Source of the DNA: Saprospiraceae bacterium
GTDB taxonomy: Bacteria > Bacteroidota > Bacteroidia > Chitinophagales > Saprospiraceae
Direction of reading: 5' to 3'
Assembly (NCBI GenBank): GCA_016715105.1
Contig: JADKBO010000040.1
Location: forward strand, 1 to 61,150
DNA: 61,150 nt
In this document: positions 46,225 to 56,037 of the stretch, piece after piece
How positions within the stretch are numbered: position 1 is the stretch's first letter
Layout of the letters: the number at the start of each line of letters is the position of its first letter
Position numbers and translations under genes: made by a program
The notes under the pieces: generated by a model
Seen by the model: only the letters and a program-made list of their open reading frames with translations
Databases searched by the model: none
Told to the model about the DNA's origin: nothing

Positions 46225-47553
46225 AAGATGAAAGAAATAAGATAAAAGATGAATGCGTTAATAGCAGAGCCAATCTGAACAATCATCTAGCACATGATTA
46301 TTCAACACGCATTCATCAAAGGCAATTGCCTCATAGATGCAATTTTATTAAAAATGTCTGGTATTGGTGTAATTCAAAGTAGATTTATTTCTCATATCTT
46401 ACTATTAATTCTAAGCATTAAGGGTAAGATCAATTTTCTTCAGTTAGAACGACATGGTTCTTACTCAGAGCGTAGTTACAGAAGTAACTTTTCGAAGGAG
46501 TTTGATTGGCTGGATTTCAACTCAAAGTTTGTTAGTGATCAATGCAGTGCGAACTTATAATTGGGTTTGACCCAAGTTTCATCAGTAAATCAGGAAAGTG
46601 TACACCTGGGCTTGGTTATTTTTATTCAGGATGCAGCAGCAGATATGAAAAAGGTTTAGAGATAGGCTGTTATAGCGTAATTGATGTAAAGCAAAATACA
46701 GCTTATCATCTGTATGCAGCTCAATCAAAAAACACAACAAAAAAGAATAATGATAAAACGATGATGGGCCAATATATTGAACAATTTGAAGAATTGGCAA
46801 AGGATTTAAAAGCTATATCCCCTGTATTGGTAGCAGATGCGTACTTTAGTAAGTTTGAATATACACATTCTGTAGTTAGTCAAGGAATGGAATTTATATC
46901 AAGGCTACGAGTGGACGCTAACCTTAGATATCTTTATAATGGATCTCAAAAATCAGGAAGAGGGAGAAAAAAGAAATTTGCTGGCAAAGTGAATACTAAA
47001 AAAATTGATAAAAGGAGGGTTAAACAAATGTATGAGGATGAGGAGATTCGTGTTTATAGTTTGATTGTTAATTCGGTGAATCTAAAAAGGAACATCTTGC
47101 TGGTTTTGTGGAATATTTAAACAGTCTTGGGAATGTGACAAATATGTCATGTATTTTTCAACAAATCTTAAAGGGATGCGATGCAAGTGGTTAGATACTA
47201 CAAAGCAAGATTTCAAATGGAATTCAATTTCAGAGATGCTAAACAATTTACAGGTCTAACAAATTGCCAAGCAAGAGCTGAAGAAAAATTACATTTTCAT
47301 TTCAATGCTACTTTGACAGCTGTAAACATAGGTAAGGGTATAGTAAGAAAAGGAATCGATAAAAATAGATCAATTCCAATTTCAATATGGGATGTAAAGA
47401 CCGAATTATCAAACCATTTATTGCTCAATTTTATTTTTTTAAAGTTCGGAATTGACCCTAACTTGCAAAAAAATAAATCGTCTATCAATGAAATATTGGA
47501 TTTTGGCAAAATTGCGGCTTAAATTACTTCCGAACCATTGTTATTAATTAAGC
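46225..47553 (+). mobile_element. Decayed IS4-type insertion sequence
   Basis: The element is about 1.33 kb, set by the AAGAAAA repeats on either side and by the break in the AraC gene. The transposase is read on the plus strand. Terminal inverted repeats are not clear; only a weak match (TTAATA.CA..G) is seen near each end, so the exact ends are uncertain. A perfect 11-bp inverted repeat GATGAATGCGT / ACGCATTCATC (46248-46258 and 46307-46317) spans the transposase start. Confidence 0.8.
46294..47522 (+). pseudogene. IS4-family transposase, broken by frameshifts
   Basis: Three pieces (46294-46560, 46542-47120 and 47181-47522) make one DDE transposase. The catalytic residues remain: Asp in LIIGFDPSF, Asp in VLVADAYFSK, and a C-terminal YYKARFQMEFNFRDAK that exactly fits the IS4 motif Y-x2-R-x3-E-x6-K. 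A one-base shift near 46545 and at least two changes between 47085 and 47190 (with KYVMYFSTNLKG visible in a third frame) make it inactive. The element is therefore old and fixed in place. Confidence 0.85.
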
Positions 47554-48295
47554 AAGAAAATAAATCCTCTTGTTTATGTAAATGTTGCTTAATAGTAAAT
47601 TTTAATTTATTCCATATTAAATACCTTTTCAATGATATCCCAAGATTGGACTTAAAAAGATGAGAAAGCCTACTTTCTGAAAGGTTTGTTACTGTTTTTA
47701 AAGTGGATAGCATTTGGTGGTATTCAACATCATTTTTATTTAAGTAGCTAATTATTAAACCTATACGATTATCATAATTTAAAAATAATTCGCCATTCAA
47801 TACTTTTTGAACTATTTTGTCTACGATAAAATTTACATCATCATTAAAAGCATTACAATAAAAACCATCATTTAAGAAAATATCGTTTTGCTCAAAAATA
47901 TCTAAAACAAGTGACGTGTGATGCTCAATCATTAATAATTTTAATTCACAATTTGTCGCTAAAAGTTTATGTTTTTGATTGGCATTTATGATAGCAAATT
48001 TTAACTGATCATATGTTCTATTTCCAGTACAAAGCGTAAAAGTCCCCTTTTCAGCAATGATAATTTCAATGGTTGGATGACTATGAAATTCAGTTTCAAA
48101 GCTGTCAAATTTGAAAATATATAGACCCATTTCTATATTAAAATCTACTACAGTCATTTCGTTTTTGGTAATGTATTAACACATCTTTGAGGTTTATCTA
48201 TAAACGATTCTCAGTTTTACCTGTATTTATATATTTATTTAACACTCCTTTGGCATTTATAACAGTTCAAGACTCAATCAGGTACCTTATTAAAT

Positions 48296-49261
48296 TCACT
48301 CGCTCTTGTAAAATCGCTCAAATCTTCTTTTTCCTTCCGTATTGTAAAAAGATATAAAGTATAAGCCAGGAAGTAAATTCCCAATATTTACATTCGAATC
48401 AGAAATCACACCTCTTTGGACAAAATGTCCATTGCTTGCATATATTTCATATCTTATTCCAAAGGCATTTTGGTCTAATATTTCAAGAAATTCTGTTGCA
48501 ATAGTGCTTCTTAATATTTTGGATTGTTCTTTTTTTTCCAACTCTACCGAAGTTAACAGAATTGAATCACATAGATTGCTCAAATGGTAACTATCAGTTA
48601 TAGTTTTGACAGAACAAAGGGAATTATAACCAAAACATTCTCCACCTCGTAAATGACAGTAGAGTTCAAAGGCGTATTGATCTGGCACATAGAAACCGTA
48701 ATCCGTATCTTCATTTCTGTAAACTATTGAACCTATTCCTTGAATATGTTTTGCTCTACCATTTTGAATAAAAGTTGGGTTATTATTTGTGTAATAATAA
48801 AATCTTGCGGTTTGGATTATTCTTTCACCCCCGTAAATTGACTCACTATACACACTATCAACTATAAAACCAAAATTGGATGCATTTTCATCATTACTGT
48901 CATAACCATATATAGAATCAAAATTGAACTTTAGCGTATCACCTTTTAATAAACTATAATCATAATCCAAATACCAGCCATTATAGTTAAAAATATATTC
49001 CTTAAGGCCTTCGGTAGCTAAATACTTTTTTTTATTATAATATTCCCATCTTGTGCCCAACGAATTTATGGTTACATTCACCTCATATTCTTTGCACATT
49101 TTAGAAGCAAATAAGGTGTCTTTCGCAAAGGTCATAGACTCAATCACGTTCATACTATTGAACCCGTTTTCAATTCCATATATTTTTTGAATAATATCCT
49201 GACTTGAAAGTTTATTGGAAAAGAATATACAAAGAATAAAGAAGGGTAATATTTCTTTCAT
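48296..49261 (-). CDS. Secreted protein with a T9SS type A sorting domain, function unknown
   Basis: This 321-residue protein has a signal peptide (LPFFILCIFFSNKLSS). The C-terminal 75 residues (FGIRYEIYASNGHFVQRGVISDSNVNIGNLLPGLYFISFYNTEGKRRFERFYKSE) are a T9SS type A sorting domain. The middle is beta-rich with many Asp, Tyr and Asn, and has four cysteines in a cluster (CHLRGGECFGYNSLC). I recognise no enzymatic domain. It is exported across the outer membrane and probably attached to the surface. It stands alone upstream of the split AraC gene. Confidence 0.78.
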   Translation of the reverse strand: MKEILPFFILCIFFSNKLSSQDIIQKIYGIENGFNSMNVIESMTFAKDTLFASKMCKEYEVNVTINSLGTRWEYYNKKKYLATEGLKEYIFNYNGWYLDYDYSLLKGDTLKFNFDSIYGYDSNDENASNFGFIVDSVYSESIYGGERIIQTARFYYYTNNNPTFIQNGRAKHIQGIGSIVYRNEDTDYGFYVPDQYAFELYCHLRGGECFGYNSLCSVKTITDSYHLSNLCDSILLTSVELEKKEQSKILRSTIATEFLEILDQNAFGIRYEIYASNGHFVQRGVISDSNVNIGNLLPGLYFISFYNTEGKRRFERFYKSE

Positions 49262-49399
49262 CTGAATAGGTTTTTCTTCGAGACTTTAACAAATATAAAG
49301 AATTTATTTAGGCTAGTCAAGTATTCTCTTCTTTTGAAGAGGTTTATTGAAAGACTTTTAATTCGTACCTGGTCTCATTTTTTTGAATTAGACCTAGAA

Positions 49400-49419
49400 A
49401 GCCAAGGCGTGCCTTGGCT
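49400..49419. repeat. Perfect palindrome GCCAAGGCGTGCCTTGGC
   Basis: Arms of 8 bp (9 with the flanking A/T) meet with a two-base centre, about 40 bp beyond the GH5 stop. On the minus strand it is followed by TTTCT, so it could serve as a terminator for the mannan operon; the tight loop makes this uncertain. Confidence 0.4.
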
Positions 49420-49459
49420 CAAAAATCTCACCTTTCAACCATTTACAATTCACTATTTA

Positions 49460-51877
49460 CTATTCACTCACCACAATGCCCTTCACCACAGCCTCTCCCC
49501 GATCATTATTCAATTTCACAAAATAAATACCAACAGGTAAATCGCCATTCAATCGAATCGAAAAACGCCCATCACTTTGCACATTTTCCTGTACCATCAG
49601 CTTCCCTTCTGCATTGAAAACAGCAGCTTGTAATTTACCAATCAAGTCCTCACAAACGACATTGATAACACCTCCAGCCTCAACCGGATTTGGATAAATT
49701 TCCATAGTTTTAAGTGTAATATCTTTGGTCGAAGTGAGGTCCGCACGCTCAAATTTGATGGCCAAGTCCCAAGTCATTTCAGGCAACTTTATATTTAATT
49801 TCCCGTCACTCGCAGTGATTGTACTAGTGCTCAAAATGTCGCCAGAAAGCGTTTCGAATAAAGTGACTTTATAATCTGTATTGACCACATCATTCACCGT
49901 TAAAACTCCGGTATTGATGGGTTTGGGCAAAAAGCCATTTTTCACCATTTCATGATTGTAATCCCGGTTGAGAACCCAGACAGCTCCCGATTGACCATCA
50001 GTTGCAGTGACACCATAGCCCTCTAACATAGAGCCTTGGCCAGAAAAAGCATAACTGGCTATGCCTATCCAATCTGTACCTGAATTATCAATAGAAATGC
50101 GGTGTTTTCCTGCTGGAATATCAATGGCATAGGAAGTATTGATTGCTCCATTCATTTCTAACTTTACTACGCCATCCAAAGATATTTTGATTTTAGTCGG
50201 TGATGTGCTGATGTTTCCGCTAGTTCTTAATGTAAATTTTCCGGCATTGGTGTATTCTACTTCGAAATTAGGTGGTGACCTGAATTGTGTATTGAATTGA
50301 GACCCATAGAGGAATGATTGCAAAGCTGGGTTTGATGGAAAAGTAATCCCGTCCTTTACTTTAATGAGGGTATCGCCTTTTACGCCCCATCCCAAAGCTG
50401 GAAATAATAACAAGTCTGCAGGTGCTCCAGAAGTAGTTAAACTACCCGGTTTCATGTTGTTTTTCAAAAAATCAACCTCACTAGCCACTTTTGAAAGTCC
50501 TTTGAAATGATAATACAGATTTCTCGGATCAATGTAGTTGTCCCACCACCAGGTCATGGCCGTTCCAGTGCTGCCGCCAAGTAAAGTCGACCATTTACCG
50601 TTGTGTATGTGAATGCCGTTTGCATCAATGGAGGCATTTGGTGCACTTCCGCCAAGACCAAATTCACCCATCAAAGTTGGTTTATCATACTTCTCCAGAT
50701 AGTTTTGATTTAAACCATTGACAGCTGCGTGGATAGCAGAAGTGTTGCCATAAAAATGCTGCTGCGTGAGATCCATAGTCGCATCATTCCACAAAGCATC
50801 AGCACCTTGATCGTTGGCAAAACTGGTCGAAAGTATGTGATCATAAACATCCAAACTTTTGATGTAATTGGCCATTTCGACGTGCCAGGCTATGATTTGA
50901 GGTTTGTAAGTTTCAAAGTTATTGGTCCATTCAACCTCATTAAACAATTCCCAACACATGATTCCTCTTGAATATCCCCAACGAGCTACGATGTATCGAT
51001 ATCTGTTTTTGGTAATCCTTTTGGCTTGACTATTAAGGAAAAAATCCCACGTATTGGCACAGGGACCCCCATTCGCTACGTTATAAGGACTTTCATTCCA
51101 ATTTGGATTGACATTGGTGGAAACCGGCCCATGATGTTGCAAAGCTAACATGACATAAATGCCTTTTTCGGCACAATAGTTATATAACCAATCTTGGTAA
51201 GCGCTCGTATTTTGGTTATATTTCAATAATCCCTGGAAGTTATTGCCGGTGGTCCATTCAATACCCAAACCCCAATGCGCATGCCATAATCTGATGAAAT
51301 TTCCGCCATTGGCCTCCAACTTAGAAAGCCAATCTCGATAATTGGTATATACATTGGAATTTTGCCAACACATATTTTCACCAATAGCCACGTATTGAGT
51401 CCTATCGTCAAACTCCAAATAATTGGTTTTACCAGTCCTAATGAAACCTTTGTTTTTTGGATTACTTTTTGCAATTGACTGGAAACTCTGCTGTGTAGAA
51501 ACCGTGCTTCCGTTTCTATCCTTGAGTATGAGTTCATAACTATGTGCTCCGACCACAGATGGCGAATACCGGATGTAAAAACTGGCTCCTCCCGCAGCTG
51601 TAAGATTGCCATTACTTGTATTGATAGCAAAAGGCAGACTGTAGTATCCATCTATGGTATCCCTTTTCCCATCTGGCCTGGTAATGGCTGCTCTCAATGA
51701 TACTTCATCGTAATCATAAGGATTGGTATAGGTTACCGTCAAATCCACTTTGGCCTCAAATTTTTCATAAAGTTTGACTTCATTACTCAAAGGTGTAATG
51801 GTTTTGATGACGGGCATTTGCGCAAAGGTGCCCGTTGCAATAGATAACAAAGCAATTACAAGTATAGATCTAATCAT
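49460..51877 (-). CDS. Secreted DUF5060-GH5-like glycosidase with a T9SS sorting domain
   Basis: This 805-residue protein has a signal peptide (IRSILVIALLSIATGTFA). Residues of about 25-130 form a DUF5060-like beta domain. A (beta/alpha)8 barrel of the GH5/clan A type follows, with acid/base Glu314 (CWELFNEVEW) and nucleophile Glu405 (TLMGEFGLGG). Beta-rich modules follow, and a T9SS type A sorting domain ends the protein (MEIYPNPVEAGGVINVV ... DLPVGIYFVKL). It is last in the mannan operon, 29 bp after the aldo/keto reductase, so a role in mannan or glucomannan attack at the cell surface is inferred. The family assignment rests on motifs only. Confidence 0.83.
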   Translation of the reverse strand: MIRSILVIALLSIATGTFAQMPVIKTITPLSNEVKLYEKFEAKVDLTVTYTNPYDYDEVSLRAAITRPDGKRDTIDGYYSLPFAINTSNGNLTAAGGASFYIRYSPSVVGAHSYELILKDRNGSTVSTQQSFQSIAKSNPKNKGFIRTGKTNYLEFDDRTQYVAIGENMCWQNSNVYTNYRDWLSKLEANGGNFIRLWHAHWGLGIEWTTGNNFQGLLKYNQNTSAYQDWLYNYCAEKGIYVMLALQHHGPVSTNVNPNWNESPYNVANGGPCANTWDFFLNSQAKRITKNRYRYIVARWGYSRGIMCWELFNEVEWTNNFETYKPQIIAWHVEMANYIKSLDVYDHILSTSFANDQGADALWNDATMDLTQQHFYGNTSAIHAAVNGLNQNYLEKYDKPTLMGEFGLGGSAPNASIDANGIHIHNGKWSTLLGGSTGTAMTWWWDNYIDPRNLYYHFKGLSKVASEVDFLKNNMKPGSLTTSGAPADLLLFPALGWGVKGDTLIKVKDGITFPSNPALQSFLYGSQFNTQFRSPPNFEVEYTNAGKFTLRTSGNISTSPTKIKISLDGVVKLEMNGAINTSYAIDIPAGKHRISIDNSGTDWIGIASYAFSGQGSMLEGYGVTATDGQSGAVWVLNRDYNHEMVKNGFLPKPINTGVLTVNDVVNTDYKVTLFETLSGDILSTSTITASDGKLNIKLPEMTWDLAIKFERADLTSTKDITLKTMEIYPNPVEAGGVINVVCEDLIGKLQAAVFNAEGKLMVQENVQSDGRFSIRLNGDLPVGIYFVKLNNDRGEAVVKGIVVSE

Positions 51878-51906
51878 TTATTCCATTTATAAGGTGTATT
51901 GGCAAA

Positions 51907-52890
51907 TTACCAAATTTGATGTACGTCGGGTTTTACAAACTGCTGATAAATTGATTTTACGAATGCCATATCTTCTTCGCTCAGTCTTGGCAATTCGTCT
52001 GCTGCGATATTGGAAAGCAGATGTTCAACCTTCGATGCCCCGGGAATTACACAACTGACTTCTTCAAATTGCAAGACCCAAAGCAATGCCATTTGTGCGA
52101 GATTTCGGTCACCAAAATAGGCTTTTAAAGCTCCAACTGCTGTAAGACCTCGCTCGAAATCAACGCCGGAAAACGTTTCTCCTCGGTCAAACCACTCGCC
52201 ATTTCTGTTACCTTGACGGTGATCACCGGGTTCAAATACTGTCGAGCTGGTATATTTTCCGGATAACAAACCACTCGCCAAAGGCACTCTGGCCAAAATG
52301 CCGATGTTATTTTTCTTGGCTAAATCAAAGAACAACTCAGCTGGCCTTTGTCTGAACATATTGAAAATGATTTGCACCGTGGCCACGTTGTCGTATTCAA
52401 TAGCCTTGATGGCTTGCTCAACCTTTTCTACACTTACTCCCAAATGTTGAATTTTTCCTTCTTCCTTTAACCTGTCAAAAAGTTCAAATATTTCTGGTCG
52501 ATAGTAAGTGTCATTGGGCATACAATGCAATTGTATCAAATCAATGGTCTCCAAATCCATATTGCGTAGACTGTCTTCTACAAAATTTCTCAAAGCCTTG
52601 ATTGTATAAGATGCATCCGTATGTGGGTTTAATTTTCTGCCACATTTAGTTGCAACATATATTTTATCCTGATACTCTTTCACCACCCTACCCACTGCCT
52701 TTTCGCTGTGACCATCGCCATAAACATCTGCAGTGTCAATAAAATTGATACCCTTATCAATTGCTGTACGTAATATTGTATCAGCATTTTCATGACTAAA
52801 TTCTTGTCCCCAGGCTCCACCTACTTGCCAAGTGCCTAAACTTATTTCTGCAACTTCTATATTTGTTTTGCCTAAAATTCTCTTTTTCAT
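51907..52890 (-). CDS. Aldo/keto reductase
   Basis: This 327-residue protein has the aldo/keto reductase barrel and active site: Asp52 and Tyr57 (FIDTADVYG), Lys82 (VATKCG) and the LIQLHCMP His. The NADPH phosphate-binding end is CVIPGASKVEHLLSN. It resembles the general-purpose YajO/YccK-like branch. It is co-directional in the mannan operon, 33 bp after the esterase gene. It may reduce a sugar aldehyde or detoxify carbonyls; the substrate is not evident. Confidence 0.88.
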   Translation of the reverse strand: MKKRILGKTNIEVAEISLGTWQVGGAWGQEFSHENADTILRTAIDKGINFIDTADVYGDGHSEKAVGRVVKEYQDKIYVATKCGRKLNPHTDASYTIKALRNFVEDSLRNMDLETIDLIQLHCMPNDTYYRPEIFELFDRLKEEGKIQHLGVSVEKVEQAIKAIEYDNVATVQIIFNMFRQRPAELFFDLAKKNNIGILARVPLASGLLSGKYTSSTVFEPGDHRQGNRNGEWFDRGETFSGVDFERGLTAVGALKAYFGDRNLAQMALLWVLQFEEVSCVIPGASKVEHLLSNIAADELPRLSEEDMAFVKSIYQQFVKPDVHQIW

Positions 52891-52923
52891 ATTATGATTT
52901 ATACTAATTTGTAAAGTTTGTTT

Positions 52924-54315
52924 TTAATACGTTCCAGTAGTGAAACAAGACGTTGGTAAACCTTCTTTGTTGAATAAATTGGGTGTGGAATCATTTTTCA
53001 TTGCAAAACGGACATTTTTTGGCTTTTTGACTGAAGCCGATTGCACCATAACATCGGCACCAGAAATTCGCGCTGAAGCTGGGTACCATTGATCATCCAC
53101 TGATTGCACTTCAAATCCACTGATTTCACTTCCCGTTGATTTCAAACCATTTGGAGCATTTTGGAAATGGACCAAAACCGTTTCTGCTTTAATTTCGTGT
53201 GATTGATACCTTGGGAAACCGACTAGTTTAGCATTTGTTTGATAAATATTTTTGAGCGCCAATCCTGCAAAGCGTTTGCCAACATCTATTTTATTTCTGG
53301 GGTGAATGTCGTCTAGGTCACCAATGTCTGAAACTACGATCATGTCAGTTTTTGGAATTAGGTCGACTACTTTTGCTTGTTCTGCTCTTATGATTGCACC
53401 ATCATTATTGTCCTTTCCGTATCCTTTAAATGGTGCAATTTGAGCGAGATAAAAAGCAAAATCATCTCCCCAAGCTGCTCGCCAACTGGTGATCATGGTT
53501 GAAAGTAATCGACTGTAACTTTTCGCGTTAACCGTATTGGTCTCACCTTGATACCACAAAACCCCTGCAAGTTTATAAGGTGCTAAAGGATGAATCATTG
53601 CATTGAATGTCACGCCTGGTTTATTTGGCCCCCAAGGTTCGTTTCTCAGTTTTACCGAGGCTTCATTGAGTATTTTGTCTCCTTGCACCGCGTATTCAGG
53701 AGTCCAAATTTCAGCTGGAGTTCCGCCCCATGCGCTTTGAATCAAACCCACTGGAACCTTGACTTGCTCATGAATTTCTTTGCCAAAAAAATATCCCGCC
53801 GCACTAAAGTTTCCCATGGTTTCTGGTGTGCAAACTTCCCAAAAACCTTGGAGGTCGTCTTGTGGATAATCTGAGGTTTTATGAGGCACCCGAAAAAATC
53901 TCATTTCTGGAAAGTCGGCGCTTTGTTTTGCCATTTCACCTCCATCAATTCCAGCATTGGCAGACCATTCCATATTGGATTGACCACTCAGGAGCCAAAC
54001 TTCACCAGCAAGGACGTCATTCAAAACTATAGTATTGTAACCTTTGATTGTAATGACGTGAGGCCCGGCTTCTTTTGGCGTTTTGATGGTGGTTTGCCAA
54101 ATGCCTTGGTTGTTGATGACAGATTTATATAAAAATCCAGCATCCCAACTTACCGCAATACTGAGTGGTTCTTGTGCTTTTCCCCATCCCCAAATGGTCA
54201 CTTCACTATCCCTTTGGATGACCATGTGGTCGCCAAAAATAGCTGGCAAACTGATCGCTTTTACTTCCAAAAATGAAAAAGCCATGAACACCCATAAGGC
54301 CAAAAATATCCTCAT
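52924..54315 (-). CDS. Exported SGNH/SASA-type carbohydrate esterase
   Basis: This 463-residue protein has a signal peptide (LALWVFMAFSFLEVKA). The nucleophile is Ser113 in LLSGQSNMEW; the second block is GVLWYQGETN and the catalytic Asp-His pair is DDIHPRNK. This is the sialate O-acetylesterase-like (SASA) family. In a mannan locus an acetylmannan esterase is the natural inference, since plant mannans are acetylated; sialate is unlikely because no sialic acid genes are near. The start lies 2 bp after the stop of the beta-propeller gene, so translation is coupled. Confidence 0.87.
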   Translation of the reverse strand: MRIFLALWVFMAFSFLEVKAISLPAIFGDHMVIQRDSEVTIWGWGKAQEPLSIAVSWDAGFLYKSVINNQGIWQTTIKTPKEAGPHVITIKGYNTIVLNDVLAGEVWLLSGQSNMEWSANAGIDGGEMAKQSADFPEMRFFRVPHKTSDYPQDDLQGFWEVCTPETMGNFSAAGYFFGKEIHEQVKVPVGLIQSAWGGTPAEIWTPEYAVQGDKILNEASVKLRNEPWGPNKPGVTFNAMIHPLAPYKLAGVLWYQGETNTVNAKSYSRLLSTMITSWRAAWGDDFAFYLAQIAPFKGYGKDNNDGAIIRAEQAKVVDLIPKTDMIVVSDIGDLDDIHPRNKIDVGKRFAGLALKNIYQTNAKLVGFPRYQSHEIKAETVLVHFQNAPNGLKSTGSEISGFEVQSVDDQWYPASARISGADVMVQSASVKKPKNVRFAMKNDSTPNLFNKEGLPTSCFTTGTY

Positions 54316-54317
54316 TT

Positions 54318-55817
54318 TTACATCCTAGTATTGGTAACGAATGCAATTTTTTTGCTGTCTGGTGACCATGATGGAACCTTGATCGAACCCTGTCCTCCAT
54401 AAATATAGCCAATGACTCTAGATTCACCACCACCATAAGGCATGATTTTCAGAAGGCAATGTTTGTAAAAAGGATGCTCAACTGGGTCAATATCTTTTGG
54501 AAAGGAGATGTATACGATCCATTTCATATCTGGGCTGATGTGCGGAAACCAATCATTGTATTCATCAAAAGTGATTTGAGTTTGGTTTGCTCCATTGGCT
54601 TCCATTCTCCATAATTTCATTTTGCCTGTTCTGGTCGAATTGAAAAATATATATTTTCCATCAGGAGTGATTTCTGGACCATCATCCAATGTTTTTTGAT
54701 TAGTCAGTTGCGTTTCTTTACCCGTGGCTATATCTACTGAATAAATATCATATTGGCCTTTTCGATTTGCGGTAAAAATCATTTTTTTATTGTCTGGTGT
54801 CCAGGCATGCAGGTAGGATTGGCCTACTCCATCCTTAGTTACTTTGATGGGCATAGAGTCACCAGTAGCTGGCATATAATAAAGGGAAGAATGGCCATTA
54901 TCTTTGTCATTGTGGTTGCTCAAACCCATTAATTTTCCGTCAAAAGTCAAGACGTGATCATTGTTGTTTCTGGTTGCAAAGCCTGTATTGAGCGGGGTAA
55001 TCATGGATGTTTCCAATTCATAGTTAAACAACCTGCCTTTGGAATTATAAATGAGCTTTTTACCGTCTATGGTCCAGTTTGGTGCTTGGATGGAATGACC
55101 AGAGCTGAATAATATTTTGCGATGACCACTTTCTACATCCATTACTTCCAAATGACTGCCTATATAATCTCTATAAGGTCTAAAAGCAGGATCAACAGGT
55201 CGGACAATGCGAACATTTCTAAACTTTACAGTTTCTGCAATATTGCCATTGTGTGAGCATACGTATAATCCAACATAAACCTCATTGTCCATCACGGTGC
55301 TTTCTATGGAAACCTCAGTAAATTCATCTCCAAATTTTGCTGTGGACATGATGTATTTACTTCCCCTTCTTTCCAACTGTATCACATCCGGAAAAGAATC
55401 CTTAGAAATAACTTGGTCAGTAGGTCCGCCGATAGAATCGCGATGTTGCAAAGCAGTAAGTCCATCTCCATGAGTAGAAGCATTGATGTGTTGGGTATGA
55501 GCATCAAGGTTATTTTTTATGATCCATCCCGTTTTGCGATGAGGATCTACTCCACCACCTTGGAAATCTATTTCTGCCCTGAGAATGAAATCACCTTGGA
55601 TGCTTGTCCATAAATATTGAAACTGGTCGGTGGTTCCCCACATATTAATACCCGCACCCCCAATGGTATAGGTTTGTGCATGCTCATCATAGGAAGCAAA
55701 GCCTGGATATTTCGGTTGGCCAATGTCTGTGTGATTGTCGAAAATTCCAATTTTGCTTTGACTGTAAGAAAGTGAAGTTGCCATAAGTAATAAAATAAGT
55801 AAAAGTGACTTTTTCAT
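54318..55817 (-). CDS. Exported TolB-like beta-propeller protein
   Basis: From the ATG at 55817 (MKKSLLLILLLMATSLSYS) this is 499 residues with a signal peptide. Residues of about 20-210 form a concanavalin/DUF1349-like beta-sandwich (DFILRAEIDFQGGGVDPHRKTGWIIKNN). The rest consists of WD40-like PD40 blades (IQAPNWTIDGKKLIYNSKGRLFNYEL, YLHAWTPDNKKMIFTANRKGQYDIYSVDIATGK, DDGPEITPDGKYIFFNSTRTGKMKLWRM, WFPHISPDMKWIVYISFP, VPSWSPDSKKIAFV). A similar architecture is seen with other polysaccharide loci. It might bind oligosaccharide or act as a lyase-like enzyme; no catalytic residues can be assigned. Confidence 0.82.
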   Translation of the reverse strand: MKKSLLLILLLMATSLSYSQSKIGIFDNHTDIGQPKYPGFASYDEHAQTYTIGGAGINMWGTTDQFQYLWTSIQGDFILRAEIDFQGGGVDPHRKTGWIIKNNLDAHTQHINASTHGDGLTALQHRDSIGGPTDQVISKDSFPDVIQLERRGSKYIMSTAKFGDEFTEVSIESTVMDNEVYVGLYVCSHNGNIAETVKFRNVRIVRPVDPAFRPYRDYIGSHLEVMDVESGHRKILFSSGHSIQAPNWTIDGKKLIYNSKGRLFNYELETSMITPLNTGFATRNNNDHVLTFDGKLMGLSNHNDKDNGHSSLYYMPATGDSMPIKVTKDGVGQSYLHAWTPDNKKMIFTANRKGQYDIYSVDIATGKETQLTNQKTLDDGPEITPDGKYIFFNSTRTGKMKLWRMEANGANQTQITFDEYNDWFPHISPDMKWIVYISFPKDIDPVEHPFYKHCLLKIMPYGGGESRVIGYIYGGQGSIKVPSWSPDSKKIAFVTNTRM

Positions 55818-56037
55818 TTTTAATGTTTTTGTTTTAAATGACTCCAATAATTTGATTTAAAGGCATCCAGAAGGAGTAATAAAACACTCAGAAAATGGTA
55901 CAATGGCTTGGTGGCTTAAAGATCAAAATTTATTTAGCATGTTGTTAATAATATTCGAATTTACAATACCTTATTGATATTTCTTGGAGTTTAGAGACAT
56001 TCATATTTAGTAGTTTCTATTTATATAAAATTCATTA

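Larger units (their letters stand above)
46105..48157 (-). pseudogene. AraC-family regulator split by an IS element
   Basis: The N-terminal part (47554-48157) is a cupin-like sensor plus the first helix-turn-helix (TVTNLSESRLSHLFKSNLGISLKRYLIWNKLKFT) and stops being AraC-like at QEDLFS. The C-terminal part (46105-46224) reads SEVLNNGFYDQTHFGRNFKSMLGVNAAKV, the second helix-turn-helix and the classic AraC end. A decayed IS4-type element lies between them. AAGAAAA flanks both sides (46218-46224 and 47554-47560), a probable 7-bp target duplication. Joined, the gene would give about 240 residues. The truncated frame currently ends in IS-derived residues (CLINNNGSEVI). It is probably non-functional. 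The former target is unknown. Confidence 0.85.

Noticed and set aside
52924..54315. Sialic acid catabolism based on the SASA domain
   Set aside because: No lyase, kinase, sialidase or N-acetylmannosamine genes are near; the mannan context makes deacetylation of mannan more likely.
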